Positions 48,294 to 57,223 of a stretch of DNA of 64,000 nucleotides are shown here, piece by piece. This DNA comes from Acidimicrobiales bacterium (lineage in GTDB: Bacteria > Actinomycetota > Acidimicrobiia > Acidimicrobiales > RAAP-2): contig JANXWA010000036.1 of the NCBI GenBank assembly GCA_025351385.1, positions 1-64,000 on the forward strand, given 5' to 3'. The position numbers and the translations under genes were made by a program. The notes beneath the pieces were generated by a model. That model made no database searches. It worked only from the letters and a program-made list of their open reading frames with translations, and was not told where the DNA came from. Position 1 is the first letter of the stretch. Each line of letters starts with the position of its first letter.

Positions 48294-49228
48294 TGGCGCT
48301 CCCAGAATCCCGGTCCCACGGGCACGTGGTAGTCGCGCTGGCTGCGCAAGAAGCCCTGGGTGTCGACGTAGAGCGGCAGCTGGGGCAGCGGGCGCGGGGC
48401 CGGCCCGAACTGCGGGATCGCCCCGTTGGTCACGTTGAACATCGACTGGTGGCACGGGCACACCAGCATCTGGAGCTGCTGCTCGTAGAGGCCGACCGGG
48501 CATCCGAGGTGTGTGCAGAGCTTGGAGTACGCGACGTAGCCCGATGGACCCCAGGACTCACGGCCCTTCTGGGTCGTGAAGTCCTGGTTCGAGATGCGGA
48601 TTAGCACCGTCTGGTCGACCGCCTGGCCGCGGTCGGAGTCCTGGGTCCCCTCGGGGAAGACCGTCATGATCGAGCCGATCGCCAGGTCGCCCACCGAGAC
48701 GCGCCGACCGGACTGGTCGACGACGAACGAACCCTTGGTCCAGTCGGTGTGGTCGAGCGTGTTCTTGGGCAGCGGACCGAGGCTACGCAGCAGGGGGAAC
48801 ATCGCCACCACTCCGAAGATTCCGAGGCTCCCGCCCAGCAGGCCGCCGAGCAACTTGCGCCGCTTGATCACGTCGCCACCACGTTCGACGATCGCCGCGG
48901 CGAACGCGTCGCGATCGGCATCGGAGTTGGCGAGCACGTGGCGCTCTTCGACGAACGGGCCGCGTGGCATGAGGTACTTGCCCCACGCGACGAGGCCGAT
49001 GCCAGCGAAGAACATGCCCCCGCCGAGGGTGGCACCTAGCTTCCAGGGCTGGGCGTTGATCCAGAAGGCCCAGCCGAAGCAGGCGAACAGCACCGCGCCG
49101 AGAACGAAGTTGACGGCGATGATCCGCTCGACGAGTTGGGGGTTGCGCGCCGACGGCTGGAGGTGCGAGTAGACCTCTTCGAGGCCGGCCACCGAGACCG
49201 GCGTGCGGGTTTCGTTCACGTCGCTCAA
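48290..49228 (-). CDS. qcrA: Rieske iron-sulfur subunit
   Basis: CTHLGCPVGLYEQQLQMLVCPCHQSMFNVTNGA. Confidence 0.96.
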   Translation of the reverse strand: MSDVNETRTPVSVAGLEEVYSHLQPSARNPQLVERIIAVNFVLGAVLFACFGWAFWINAQPWKLGATLGGGMFFAGIGLVAWGKYLMPRGPFVEERHVLANSDADRDAFAAAIVERGGDVIKRRKLLGGLLGGSLGIFGVVAMFPLLRSLGPLPKNTLDHTDWTKGSFVVDQSGRRVSVGDLAIGSIMTVFPEGTQDSDRGQAVDQTVLIRISNQDFTTQKGRESWGPSGYVAYSKLCTHLGCPVGLYEQQLQMLVCPCHQSMFNVTNGAIPQFGPAPRPLPQLPLYVDTQGFLRSQRDYHVPVGPGFWERH

Positions 49229-50130
49229 TGCCGCTCCCCTACCCAGAATCCGACGAGGGCCAGCACGCCGACGCCCAGCGCCAGTCCGACGAAGCCCTCG
49301 GCCACTGGTCCCAGGCCACCCAAGCCGAACCCACCGGGGTTGTTGGGGTGTTGGATCTCGGTAGTGACGTACTTCACGATGTCGTTGACCTGGTAGTCGC
49401 TGAGGTTCCCGGTGAAGCGCGGCATGTTGGCCGGACCGGTGCGGATCGCCTCAGCAACCTGGACTGCGGGGATGTGGCGAAGCGACGGCGCGAACGTGCC
49501 GTTCGCCAGGGCATCGCCGTCACCTTCGATGGTGTGGCACGCGGCACAGTTGAGCGCGAAGAGCGCTGCGCCGTCGGACACGTTGGCGATTCCCAGGTTG
49601 GGCGTGGGGATAGACGGGTAGCTCGGCGACAGCGAGTCCACCCACGCCGAAACGGCGAGCGCCTGGCCGTGGCTCAGTCGCGGCACCCGACGGGTGGCCT
49701 CGATGGTTCGGGGATTGGCGGCAGGCATGCGGCCCGACTCGATCCAGAAGTCGATTGTCGCCGGCCCGAGGCCGACGAGGTTGGGGTAGGCGCCGCCGGT
49801 GCCGTTGGCGGGCACGCCGGTTGCCTCGTTGCCGTGGCACGACGCGCAGTTCTGCAAGAAGAGCGCCTGGCCGAGCTGGATGAGTGAGGACGACGGCGCG
49901 TTGTACATGATGGCGGTGTTGCCGTAGCTGATGACGACGCCGTTGGCGTCCTTCTTCACCACATCGGAGTTCGGGGTGCCGGCGTTCTTTCGCGTGGTCT
50001 GGTACGGCGTCGACTTGTACTTGTACGCGGCCGTCGCGCCACCGGCGAACAACAGGACCGGTCCGAGGGCGACGAAGCCCACGAGGGTGACCGCGGAGAT
50101 GCGCTTCACGAGAGCCGACGCCACAATCAC
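49225..50130 (-). CDS. qcrC: Dihaem cytochrome c subunit of bcc complex
   Basis: Two CxxCH motifs (NCASCHGNEATG, NCAACHTIEGDGD), N- and C-terminal TMs. Confidence 0.95.
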   Translation of the reverse strand: MIVASALVKRISAVTLVGFVALGPVLLFAGGATAAYKYKSTPYQTTRKNAGTPNSDVVKKDANGVVISYGNTAIMYNAPSSSLIQLGQALFLQNCASCHGNEATGVPANGTGGAYPNLVGLGPATIDFWIESGRMPAANPRTIEATRRVPRLSHGQALAVSAWVDSLSPSYPSIPTPNLGIANVSDGAALFALNCAACHTIEGDGDALANGTFAPSLRHIPAVQVAEAIRTGPANMPRFTGNLSDYQVNDIVKYVTTEIQHPNNPGGFGLGGLGPVAEGFVGLALGVGVLALVGFWVGERH

Positions 50131-50727
50131 CTACTTCAACAGGAAGAGGGCTGAGTACAGCCCTATCCATACGACGTCGACGAAGTGCCAGTAGTAGCTC
50201 ACGCCCTGGAACGTGGAGAGCTCACCGGGGTCCCCTTCGGTGCCGCGCATACGAAAGAGCAGGAAACTCATCGCGACGAGGCCGAGGAAGACGTGCAGAC
50301 CGTGGAGGCCGGTCGTGATGAAGAAGACCGAGCCGTAGGAGTTGGTGTACCAGCGCGTCGTGAGGTGAATCCACTCGTACGCCTGGTTGGAGACGAACAG
50401 CGTGCCCATGACGATGGTGATGATGACCCATCGGCGGGCCTCAACGCGACGTCGGTGCTCGATGAGCCATACGGCCCACTGCATCGTGAACGATGAGGCG
50501 ACGAGGATGATCGTGAAGATGCCCGACTGCAGAACGTCGAGGTGGGTGCCGACGGGAGGCCACGCCGCCAGGTGTGCGCGGATCGTAAATAATGCGGCGA
50601 AGAGACCCGAGAAGAACATCAGCTCGCTGCCGAGCCAGATCATCACGCCGATGGCGAGCATCGGTGGACGATCGTGGACGATCTTCTCTGGCTTCGCCAG
50701 GCTATTGAGGGGAATCGCCTGACTCAC
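50131..50727 (-). CDS. ctaE: Cytochrome c oxidase subunit III
   Basis: GVMIWLGSELMFFSGLFAALFTIRA, TTGLHGLHVFLGLV, YYWHFVDVVWIGLYSALFL. Confidence 0.95.
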   Translation of the reverse strand: MSQAIPLNSLAKPEKIVHDRPPMLAIGVMIWLGSELMFFSGLFAALFTIRAHLAAWPPVGTHLDVLQSGIFTIILVASSFTMQWAVWLIEHRRRVEARRWVIITIVMGTLFVSNQAYEWIHLTTRWYTNSYGSVFFITTGLHGLHVFLGLVAMSFLLFRMRGTEGDPGELSTFQGVSYYWHFVDVVWIGLYSALFLLK

Positions 50728-50782
50728 GGGTACATTTCTAGTAGAAATGGCGACCCCGATGCGGTAGGTCCTGTGAAATGAC

Positions 50783-53089
50783 TCAGCCCAACGTCTCGGG
50801 GAGTGTCTCGGAGGCGACGATCGCGAGCCGACGGGTCGGGCGCGTCATCGCCACGTAGAGGGTGCGAAGGCCCCGTGGTGTCACCGACGAGTGATCTTTG
50901 GCACCCCGGCTGGCGATCATCGCGGGTTCGACGACGACGACGGCGTCGAACTCGAGTCCATTGGCCCCCTCGGCGCCCAGCACCACCAGGTCGGCCCCCA
51001 GTCCCCGGGAGTCCTGGTCGCGAGGGTCGACCGCGTCCAGGCCGTTCACGAGCAGTATCTCGACGATCTCCTCGATCCGCTCACTAGCCACGATCACCGC
51101 GACGCGACCGGGAGCGACGGCCGCGACCTCGCGATGAGTGACCGCGACGAGCGTCGCGGCGAACTCGTCGGGACCGACGACCGCGACCGTGGGAGTCGAT
51201 CCAGCTCGGCGAACCGGTCGGGGCGGTACGAGGTCCGGTGCGGCGGCTCGGAGGGTCGGCGCGGCGAAGTCCAGCACCTCCTCGGGGGTGCGGTAGCTCA
51301 CCGTAAGGTCGACCCGGGTCGGTTCACGGCGGGGCTCGAGCACCTCGAGCACCGCGTTCCACGAGGCCGAGGACGAGGCCGTCGTGGCCTGACCCATGTC
51401 ACCCACGATGGTCATCGACCCGGTCAGATCACGACGTTTGAGCACTCGCAGCTCCATGGGCGAGAGGTCCTGCGCCTCGTCCACGACAATGTGGCCATAG
51501 GTGACGAACTCGGCCTCGTCGAGCTCGGTGCTCTGCACCGGCGCGAGCCGCTGGGCCTCGCGTAGCGCGGCGGCGCGCACGTCGCCGGCGTACGCGTCCA
51601 GATCGATGCCGTTCAAGATGTCGAGGTCGCCGGCCTTGGGCACCGGGCGGGGCCGGCGAAAGGGTCCGAGCAGGACGCGCGCCTCGTCGATCAGCGCGGC
51701 GTCGGCCTTGGTCCAGCGGATCTCCTCGAGGGTCTCGGAACGGGGCCGGTGCAAGAGATCGATCTCGTCGTCGGTCATGACGCCCTCGCCCGCGGCGCGC
51801 AAGAGCGCGGGCGCTCCGAAGAGGTCGTGGAGCAGCTCCTGGCCCGAGAGCCGGGGCCAGATTCGCTGAAGCGCCACCTTGAACTGCGGAGTCGCGCGAA
51901 TGAGGTCGGCCAGCTCGCCCGCCGCATTGACTTCGTCGAGCCCCTCGCGCTCGAAGCGTTCGAAGTACTCGTTGGCCAGTCGGTTCGCCAACTCGCGACC
52001 GACGGCCGAACGGCGCTGGTTGTGGTTGCCGGGCCGGCGACGGGCGCGTTCGACAACCTCCCGAGTGTGCTTCGCCCGTAGCACCACAATGGCCCGTCCG
52101 ACCGGTATCTCGACGTCATCGCGCAACGCGCGCTGGCGGGTGCGCAGGGCGCGAGCGATCAGTTTCGCCATGCGCAGGTCGCCCTTCAATTGGTCGACCG
52201 GCTCGATTTCCCGGCCACGGATCTCGACGTTCGTGACGAGACCCGAGATCGTGGAGAGCGTGACGCCCGATTCGCCCAGCGAAGGGAGCACGTTCTCGAT
52301 GTAGTTCAAGAAGAGCGGATTCGGCCCCACCACGAGTACACCCTGACGCTCCAACGTCGAACGGTGCGTAAAGAGAAGGTACGCGGCGCGGTGCAGCGCT
52401 ACCGCGGTCTTGCCGGTGCCCGGACCACCCTGAACCAGCAGGACTCCGGCGAGTGGACTGCGGATGATCCGGTCCTGCTCACCCTGAATCGTGGCGACGA
52501 TGTCGCCCATTCGGCCGGTTCGCGCACGTCCCAACGCGGCGAGCAGGGCACCCGGTCCACCCAAAGCGAGCCCGCCGTCGACCAGTCCCTCCTCGGTGGC
52601 AGAACGGACCTCGTCCTCGGGCAGTGAGAGTTCGCCGTTGACGTCAGCGAAGTACTCATCCTCGACTCCGGTGACGTCGTGACCGCGGATCGCGACGTGG
52701 CGCCGGCGCGACAGGTTCAGAGGCTCGACCCCAGTCGCCCGGTAGAACGCCTCGGCGACGGGCGCTCGCCAATCGACGACCAGAGGGTTCAGCTCGTCGT
52801 CCGAGACGGCGAGGCGGCCCACGTGATACACGTCGGCGACCCCGTCACCGTTCATTGCGTAGTCGATCCGCCCAAAGAAGAGGGGCTGGTCACCAATGGC
52901 CAGCTGGTCGAGACGGTGCAGAGCGGTGCCCATGACGACATCGCGTTCGACCAGGTCGCCGGCGCCGCGCATATTCGCCACCGCGGCGCTATCGCGCAGC
53001 GAACGGGCCTCATCACGCATGTGATCAAGGGCCTTCAGCGCGACATCGAGGAAGAACTGCTCCTCGGTGATCTCACGCTCATGCGCCAT
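50783..53089 (-). CDS. HelD/HelR-like UvrD-family ATPase
   Basis: MRGAGDLVERDVVMGTALHRLDQLAIGDQPLFFGRIDY; Walker A VQGGPGTGKTAVALHR; HIVVDEAQDLSPMELRVL. Confidence 0.92.
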   Translation of the reverse strand: MAHEREITEEQFFLDVALKALDHMRDEARSLRDSAAVANMRGAGDLVERDVVMGTALHRLDQLAIGDQPLFFGRIDYAMNGDGVADVYHVGRLAVSDDELNPLVVDWRAPVAEAFYRATGVEPLNLSRRRHVAIRGHDVTGVEDEYFADVNGELSLPEDEVRSATEEGLVDGGLALGGPGALLAALGRARTGRMGDIVATIQGEQDRIIRSPLAGVLLVQGGPGTGKTAVALHRAAYLLFTHRSTLERQGVLVVGPNPLFLNYIENVLPSLGESGVTLSTISGLVTNVEIRGREIEPVDQLKGDLRMAKLIARALRTRQRALRDDVEIPVGRAIVVLRAKHTREVVERARRRPGNHNQRRSAVGRELANRLANEYFERFEREGLDEVNAAGELADLIRATPQFKVALQRIWPRLSGQELLHDLFGAPALLRAAGEGVMTDDEIDLLHRPRSETLEEIRWTKADAALIDEARVLLGPFRRPRPVPKAGDLDILNGIDLDAYAGDVRAAALREAQRLAPVQSTELDEAEFVTYGHIVVDEAQDLSPMELRVLKRRDLTGSMTIVGDMGQATTASSSASWNAVLEVLEPRREPTRVDLTVSYRTPEEVLDFAAPTLRAAAPDLVPPRPVRRAGSTPTVAVVGPDEFAATLVAVTHREVAAVAPGRVAVIVASERIEEIVEILLVNGLDAVDPRDQDSRGLGADLVVLGAEGANGLEFDAVVVVEPAMIASRGAKDHSSVTPRGLRTLYVAMTRPTRRLAIVASETLPETLG

Positions 53090-53207
53090 CGCGACCTCGT
53101 TTCATTTCCCAAAATTGAGAAATTTCAAGTCTAGAGGAGATTGCCAACGTCCCGTCCAAAGGACCTGACGACCCGGTCACCTAGATTGTTGGCGACAGAG
53201 GAGTGAA

Positions 53208-54245
53208 GTGAGCGAGCCAGTTTTCCTTCGGGCCTGTCGGGGAGCGACCGTCGATCACGTGCCTGTCTGGTTCATGCGACAGGCTGGTCGCTCACTGCCT
53301 GAGTACCGAGCCCTTCGCGGCAGCGGCTCAATCCTCGACGCGATCGCCGACCCCTCGCTCGCCAGCGAGATCACGATGCAGCCGGTCCGTCGCTACGGCG
53401 TCGACGCGGCGATCCTCTTCTCGGACATCGTCGTGCCGTTCCACGCCATCGGATTCGGCGTCGACGTCGTGCCGGGGCGCGGCCCGGTCATCGCCGAGCC
53501 CTTCACGTCAGACGCGGACCTCGAGCGGCTGCGCGACCTCACCGACGCCGACATCGCCCACGTGACCGAGACCGTGGACCTGGTGGTGAAGGAGCTCGCG
53601 AGCGTCGACACGCCGCTCATCGGATTCGCCGGTGCTCCGTTCACCGTGGCCAGCTACCTGGTCGAGGGCGGACCGACACGGGAGTTCGCCGTCATCAAGA
53701 CCATGATGCACGCCAACCCCGAGCTCTTCGAACGGCTCCTCGACCGACTCGTCGCGATCACTGTCTTCTTCCTTCGCGCTCAAGTGGCCCACGGTGCGCG
53801 GGCCCTGCAGCTCTTCGACTCGTGGGCCGGTGCGCTATCTCGCAATGAGTATCGGCGCTTCGCGCTCCCCGCGACCCAGCGGGTGCTCGCTGGCGTGGCC
53901 GACCTCAACGTGCCCACCATCCTCTTCGGTGTGGGCACGGGCGAACTGCTCGACCTCATGGCGACCTCCGGCAGTTCGGTGGTTGGGATCGACTGGCACG
54001 TCGACCTCGACGAGGGGCGCCGGCGCGTGGCGGGAATGCCGGTGCAAGGGAACCTCGATCCGGCCCGGTGCATGGGGGGCGAGGCGCTCGCCGTGCACGC
54101 TGCGCGCGCAGTGATCGCGAGAGCCGGCAACGACGCCGGCCACATCTTCAACCTCGGACACGGGGTCCTGCCCACGACTGATCCGGCGGTCCTCGAGGCC
54201 GTGGTGCGCGTCGTGCACGAAGAAGGGAGGTCCGGCGTCCGATGA
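53208..54245 (+). CDS. hemE: Uroporphyrinogen decarboxylase
   Basis: PVWFMRQAGRSLPEYR, DAAILFSDIVVPFHAIG, FNLGHGVLPTTDP; GTG start. Confidence 0.97.
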   Translation: MSEPVFLRACRGATVDHVPVWFMRQAGRSLPEYRALRGSGSILDAIADPSLASEITMQPVRRYGVDAAILFSDIVVPFHAIGFGVDVVPGRGPVIAEPFTSDADLERLRDLTDADIAHVTETVDLVVKELASVDTPLIGFAGAPFTVASYLVEGGPTREFAVIKTMMHANPELFERLLDRLVAITVFFLRAQVAHGARALQLFDSWAGALSRNEYRRFALPATQRVLAGVADLNVPTILFGVGTGELLDLMATSGSSVVGIDWHVDLDEGRRRVAGMPVQGNLDPARCMGGEALAVHAARAVIARAGNDAGHIFNLGHGVLPTTDPAVLEAVVRVVHEEGRSGVR

Positions 54246-55150
54246 AGACCGGAGTCCTCGTCATGGCCTACGGAACGCCCACGACCCCCCGCGACGTCGA
54301 GGCCTACTACACCCGCATCCGCCACGGTCGCGAGCCGACCCCGGAGTTGCTCGCCGACCTGGTTCGGCGCTACGACGCCATCGGCGGCACGTCGCCCCTC
54401 GCCCAACGCACGGCCGACCAGGTCGCCGCCCTCGCCGCCGCTCTCGACGAATCGGTGCCCGGCGCATTCGACGTGCGCTTCGGATCGAAGTACGAGCCGC
54501 CCTTGCTCGAGGCGACGGCCGAGTCGTTCCGCCTCGACGGTTTTTCGAAGGTCGTCGGGCTGGCGCTCGCTCCGCACTCCTCGTCGATGTCAACTGATCA
54601 GTACATGTCCCGCGCCCGGGAGGCGCTCGGCGAGTCGGTGGAGTTGGTCGCCGTCGGCGCGTGGTGGGACTTCCCGGGATTCCTGGAGCTGATCGCCCAG
54701 CGGGTCCTCGAGGCACTGGCCTCGCTGCCCGTGGGGCGCCGCGCCACGGCCGAGGTGCTCTTCTCGGCGCACTCGCTTCCCCAGAAGATCCTCATTACGA
54801 ACGACACGTACCCCGAGCAGTTGCGCGTCAGCGCCGAGCGCACCGCCGCGCTGGCGGGCGTCTCGCGCTGGGACGTCGCGTGGCAGTCGGCCGGACGCAC
54901 CGCGGACCCGTGGATCGGGCCGGACATCCTCGAGGTAATCCGCACCAAGCGCAACGAAGGTGTCACCGACATCATCTCGTGCCCCATCGGATTCGTGGCC
55001 GATCACCTCGAGGTCCTCTACGACATCGACATCGAGGCCCAGGGCATCGCTCGATCGGTCGGGATCAACCTCGTTCGTACGGCGTCGCTCAACTCTGACT
55101 CCCGGTTCGTGACCGTCCTGGCGAACGTCGTACGCGCCGCGGTGGCCTGA
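54242..55150 (+). CDS. hemH: Ferrochelatase (coproporphyrin/protoporphyrin)
   Basis: VLVMAYGTPTTPRDVEAYYTRIRHGR, LFSAHSLPQKI, CPIGFVADHLEVLYDIDIEA. Confidence 0.96.
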   Translation: MKTGVLVMAYGTPTTPRDVEAYYTRIRHGREPTPELLADLVRRYDAIGGTSPLAQRTADQVAALAAALDESVPGAFDVRFGSKYEPPLLEATAESFRLDGFSKVVGLALAPHSSSMSTDQYMSRAREALGESVELVAVGAWWDFPGFLELIAQRVLEALASLPVGRRATAEVLFSAHSLPQKILITNDTYPEQLRVSAERTAALAGVSRWDVAWQSAGRTADPWIGPDILEVIRTKRNEGVTDIISCPIGFVADHLEVLYDIDIEAQGIARSVGINLVRTASLNSDSRFVTVLANVVRAAVA

Positions 55151-56587
55151 GTGGCGCGCGCCTCGATCGTCATCGTCGGAGGCGGGATCGCCGGACTGAG
55201 CGCAGCGTGGGAGCTCTCCGGCGGTGCTGATGGTCCGGACGAACAGTCGCCCCGAATCGAACTGATCGAGGCGAACGAGCGCTTGGGAGGAGCCCTGGCC
55301 ACCGCGCAATTCGCCGGTCGGACGATCGACCTCGGTGCCGATGGCTTCCTCGCCCGACGCCCCGAAGCCGTGACGCTGGTCCGCGAGATCGGCTGGGCCG
55401 AGAGGCTCGAGGCGATCGACGCCTCCGGCGCTTCGATCTGGCTTCGTGGATCCTTGCACGAACTGCCCGCTGGATTGGCTCTCGGCATCCCGACGACCGT
55501 CGCGCAGGTTCGCGCGGTGAAGGGACTCACATGGCGAGCCCGTTTGGCCGCCCGGCGCGACGAGTGGCTTCCCGTTCACCTTTCGGTCGGCGACGACGCG
55601 ACCATTGGCGACATCGTTCGCACGAAGCTCGGACGCGAGTTGAGCTACCAATTCATCGAGCCGATGGTCGGTGGCATTCAGGCCGGGCGCATCGACGACC
55701 TCTCGGCCAAGTCGGTCTTCCCACCACTGCTCGACGCGGCCCGTCAGGGTGGTTCACTCATGCGCGCAATGCGTCCCGTGGGGCCTGTTCACCCCGGACC
55801 GGCCGCCGCCACGGTGGAGGCCGGGCCGATGTTCTACTCATTGGTCGACGGCGTCGGCTCGCTCCCCGTCGAGTTGGCGCGCCAATTGCGAGAACGCGGC
55901 GTCGTGATGCGAATCGGCACGACGGTCACGGCCCTTCGACGCACTCCGTCAGGGAACTACCCGTGGGAGGTCGACACCTCGACGACCACGACGCCGGCCG
56001 ACACGCTGATACTCGCCACCCACGCCCCCGTCGTCGGTCGCCTACTCGGCGCCTTCGACACCCGGCTTGACGCGCTCACGAACATCCCGAGCGCCGGCGC
56101 GGCAATGATCACGTTCAGCGTGGCCCGCGACGATATCGTCCTGCCGTCGAACGGCACCGGCGCACTCGTGCCGCTCGGAACGAAGTGGTCCGGGGTGGGG
56201 ACGATGATGACGACCGCGATCACGCTGCTCGACCGCAAGTGGCCCCACCTGCGCCGAAGCGACGACGTGTTGCTACGCGCTCACGTCGGGAGGATCGACG
56301 ACGCCCGCTGGACCGGACTAACTGACGACGAACTCATCGAACGCGTCTCCGCGGAGCTGAGCGTGATCCTCGAGCGATTCGCGAAGCCCATCGAGGCCCG
56401 AGTCCAGCGATGGCCGCATGGTCTCCCCCAGTACTATCTCGGTCACGACCGACTGATCGCCGACGCGAAGTCGGCGGCGGCCGACTTGCGCGTCGCGCTC
56501 TGCGGCAGCGCCTACGACGGTGTCGGGATCCCCGCCGGGATCGGCTCCGGGCGACGGGCCGCACGCGAAGTCATGGCCATGGGCTGA
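55151..56587 (+). CDS. hemY: Protoporphyrinogen/coproporphyrinogen oxidase (HemG/HemY type)
   Basis: IVIVGGGIAGLSAAWEL FAD motif; FIEPMVGGIQAGRIDDLSAKSVFP; in operon with hemE-hemH. Confidence 0.94.
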   Translation: MARASIVIVGGGIAGLSAAWELSGGADGPDEQSPRIELIEANERLGGALATAQFAGRTIDLGADGFLARRPEAVTLVREIGWAERLEAIDASGASIWLRGSLHELPAGLALGIPTTVAQVRAVKGLTWRARLAARRDEWLPVHLSVGDDATIGDIVRTKLGRELSYQFIEPMVGGIQAGRIDDLSAKSVFPPLLDAARQGGSLMRAMRPVGPVHPGPAAATVEAGPMFYSLVDGVGSLPVELARQLRERGVVMRIGTTVTALRRTPSGNYPWEVDTSTTTTPADTLILATHAPVVGRLLGAFDTRLDALTNIPSAGAAMITFSVARDDIVLPSNGTGALVPLGTKWSGVGTMMTTAITLLDRKWPHLRRSDDVLLRAHVGRIDDARWTGLTDDELIERVSAELSVILERFAKPIEARVQRWPHGLPQYYLGHDRLIADAKSAAADLRVALCGSAYDGVGIPAGIGSGRRAAREVMAMG

Positions 56588-56683
56588 ACGGTCGTGCACG
56601 TGGTGGCCTCTCGGTGAGGCACCTGCGGACCCACCCGAAGCTGACGGCGGGGACGATCAAGTCCGGAGCGACGAAGAAGGCCA

Positions 56684-57172
56684 CTACAGGTAATAGCCCG
56701 AGTGGATGTAGATGCAGGGCACACCCTCGCTGATGTACATGGCGTGGTTCTTCGGATCGTCGTCGAGCGCGAGGCGGATGTCGAAGCCCGCCTTCACCAG
56801 GTCACGCAGGGCGCCCCTTTTGAACTCGTCGACCCCGGAGTAGTCGCCGTACTCGCGCATGATGAGCAGATCCCAACGGATGCCGTATCGCTCGAGCCAC
56901 GCGACGGTGTGGGGCTTCACGCGACGGGGTCGACCGGTGAGGAGCACAACTTTCAGGCTGTGGTCCAACAGCTCCAACAGCCTCTCGATCTCCTCGATGA
57001 TCGGATCGTCGCCGCAGGCGTCGAAGAAGCTCTTCCAGTCTCCCCAATCGAGGTAGTGCTGGCGCCCCGCAGCGTCTGCGAGAACGCCGTCGATGTCGAA
57101 GATCACGGCCGACCCGGCGCCCGAGGGCTCTGCTCGCCAGTGCCAGTTCTCTCGAGTGTCGTCCGATGCCAT
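56684..57172 (-). CDS. HAD-family phosphatase (polynucleotide 3'-phosphatase/acid phosphatase-like)
   Basis: AVIFDIDGVLADAAGRQHYL, KVVLLTGRPRRVKPHTVAWL, LALDDDPKNHAMY. Confidence 0.85.
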   Translation of the reverse strand: MASDDTRENWHWRAEPSGAGSAVIFDIDGVLADAAGRQHYLDWGDWKSFFDACGDDPIIEEIERLLELLDHSLKVVLLTGRPRRVKPHTVAWLERYGIRWDLLIMREYGDYSGVDEFKRGALRDLVKAGFDIRLALDDDPKNHAMYISEGVPCIYIHSGYYL

Positions 57173-57223
57173 CAGTCAATTCAGGCTAACGGCCCTGGAC
57201 CCGAAGTCTGCGAGACTTGGCCC

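Noticed and set aside
56702-57223. N-terminal 174 aa of the 1172-aa ORF upstream of the MprF-like gene
   Set aside because: Antisense to the well-supported HAD phosphatase gene; GTG at 57224 gives a sensible start.
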